Assembly (NCBI GenBank): GCA_934045905.1
Contig: OW203771.1
Span: 5,084,001 to 5,148,000 of the forward strand
DNA from: Leuctra nigra
Taxonomy: Eukaryota; Arthropoda; Insecta; Plecoptera; Leuctridae
Reading direction: 5' to 3'
Length of the DNA: 64,000 bases
Shown piece after piece: positions 62,729 to 64,000 of the stretch. The first letter of the stretch is position 1. Each line of letters opens with the position of its first letter. Position numbers and translations under genes: made by a program. The notes beneath the pieces were generated by a model. The model ran no database searches and was not told where the DNA came from. It saw only the letters and a program-made list of their open reading frames with translations.

Positions 62729-63265
62729 TTAAGGTGATACTAGCGCTCGGCCGTTTTAGAAAATTGAGAGAGAAAAATTGTTTCATAAGTAAGTGTAACT
62801 TTTACAGGATGTTCACATGATCAGTCTGATTGTAAAAAAGTAGCACTTTTTCATTTTTGCTTATTGCATCGTTAATTAGGCGCCGGTTATTCAAAATAAC
62901 CGCGCAAAACTATGAAATTTGCGATACGATTGGAGACCAAACCCGTAAACCAATTGATCTCAAATTTTAATCATGATTAGATCAAAGACAAACTTAGGGT
63001 TATCCCTTGGCACATTTTTGAAATTTAATTTTATACGGCGCCCAGAGAGACAAGAAAATAGCTAATTTTTCACCAAAAATCCACTAATAATTACTAATTA
63101 ACGAAACAAAAAATTAAAAATGTACCAAGGGATAACCCTAAGTTTGTCTTTTATCTAATCACGATTAAAATTTCAAATAATTTGGTCTACCCATTTCGTC
63201 TCCAATCGTATCGCAAAAAGTGTCTACAAAAAGCAGTAAAATCGCTCGCGCTTGCAGCACCTTAA
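62729..63265. mobile_element. TTAA-flanked MITE M4, copy 4 (complete)
   Basis: TTAAGGTGATACTAGCGCTC to GCGCTTGCAGCACCTTAA, collinear with copy 1 and of the same 537-bp length. Confidence 0.85.
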
Positions 63266-63717
63266 GGTGAGATATTATGTTTCCGATAACTTCTTTAAGA
63301 CAGTCGACAACATCATGTAGTAGCTGTGTGATGTGCGTAACACCTGGAAATCAGGATATCATATTAAACTCCGTCAACAATCGTGAGTTTATTCCAGAAG
63401 ATTATTATGTGTGTAACCTTCGTGGTTATTAAGTAGGCTATCTATAACGTTCCTGCCATTCATTCTTTCACAGTTTTTAAGTATTTCTCATTTACATTCG
63501 TGATTACACAATGTTTTATAGCTGTTTTTTACAAACTGCTTTTACATTTTGTGTTTTATAAAAGGATTTAATTTTGTATTATTTTCTTCGAGTGTCATTC
63601 AGCCTTATAGAAGGAACGGAACACTTGAATTGTGAAGCACAAATAGATGAGTGCCAAAGTTTATATAGATTCCACCCATTTTCCAGCTTCTGAGAAAACA
63701 CATCTTTGTGTACTCAC

Positions 63718-63873
63718 GGTTTCAAAAGTCTTGAGTGAGAGCGGTATAACTCCTGCTGCAGTGACTATAACAGGTTTGTGAGTGACGGATATCATGATCC
63801 TCATCGACCGTTTGAAACCCTCCGTTGCATCGAACCAATCACTACCGTAGACAGCGTGTTTCACTTCCTCGAT
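63718..63873 (-). CDS. exon of a second odorant receptor gene (partial)
   Basis: On the minus strand, TACTATTTCAG|ATCGAGG to GAAACC|GTGAGT gives 52 codons, the same length and phase as OR exon 6 at 57191. It reads VYGSDWFDATEGFKRSMRIM and TAAGVIPLSLKTFET. It is a close paralogue, in reverse orientation, whose other exons must lie beyond the right edge and between here and the first OR. I could not find its last exon. Confidence 0.87.
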
Positions 63874-64000
63874 CTGAAATAGTAACGGGTCCTGCTTGTT
63901 ATTTCAACATATCTAGCTGAAATATGACGTAAAGTAAAGGAAATCAACCAAATAGTTGCATTGGTATGACTTTTATGCAGACGGAACGCCGCCTGTTGGA

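Overview
This is a repeat-dense animal nuclear sequence, almost certainly from an insect. The evidence is spliced genes with GT-AG introns, a seven-transmembrane odorant receptor of the insect-only 7tm_6 type, and a very high load of transposable elements. A hemipteran-like genome is my guess; nothing in the window fixes the species. It holds three spliced genes on the + strand that I could rebuild exon by exon (every model stays in frame and divides by three), one intronless leucine-rich-repeat gene on the - strand, and pieces of one or two further odorant receptor genes.

Layout. (1) 1.77-16.24 kb: a six-exon CRAL-TRIO lipid-transfer gene of 318 aa, alpha-tocopherol-transfer-protein-like. 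It has a GC-AG intron 3, an antisense LRR gene nested in intron 2, and a 36-bp minisatellite that starts inside its last codons. (2) 17-27.4 kb: intergenic and filled by a Russian-doll nest. A Helitron-like element (family F1) contains a second Helitron-like element (F2), which contains an intact CR1/Jockey-type LINE and a hAT MITE. (3) 27.9-46.3 kb: a nine-exon N-acetylneuraminate lyase gene of 309 aa. The exon carrying the Schiff-base lysine is present three times in tandem, and the next intron is a 100-nt perfect hairpin. Intron 4 holds an 8.1-kb LTR retrotransposon with indistinguishable 1.6-kb LTRs that encodes only Gag and protease. (4) 47.6-58.2 kb: a seven-exon odorant receptor gene of 457 aa, whose first splice donor was hit by a hAT MITE that duplicated the donor. 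(5) 58-64 kb: an exon-1-like paralogous fragment (+) and an exon of another odorant receptor (-), with further MITEs.

The genes do not form a functional unit. They are unrelated housekeeping or sensory genes whose introns are built largely from transposons. The common thread is how closely mobile DNA sits at splice sites and coding ends: MITEs lie within about 20-45 bp of four exon boundaries, one sits on a donor, and one hairpin has become a whole intron. The two Helitron-like families are supported by empty-site comparisons inside the window (no target duplication, insertion between A and T). F1 carries arrays of CCGGAAGTGACGTCA, a composite of ETS-type and CRE-type sites.
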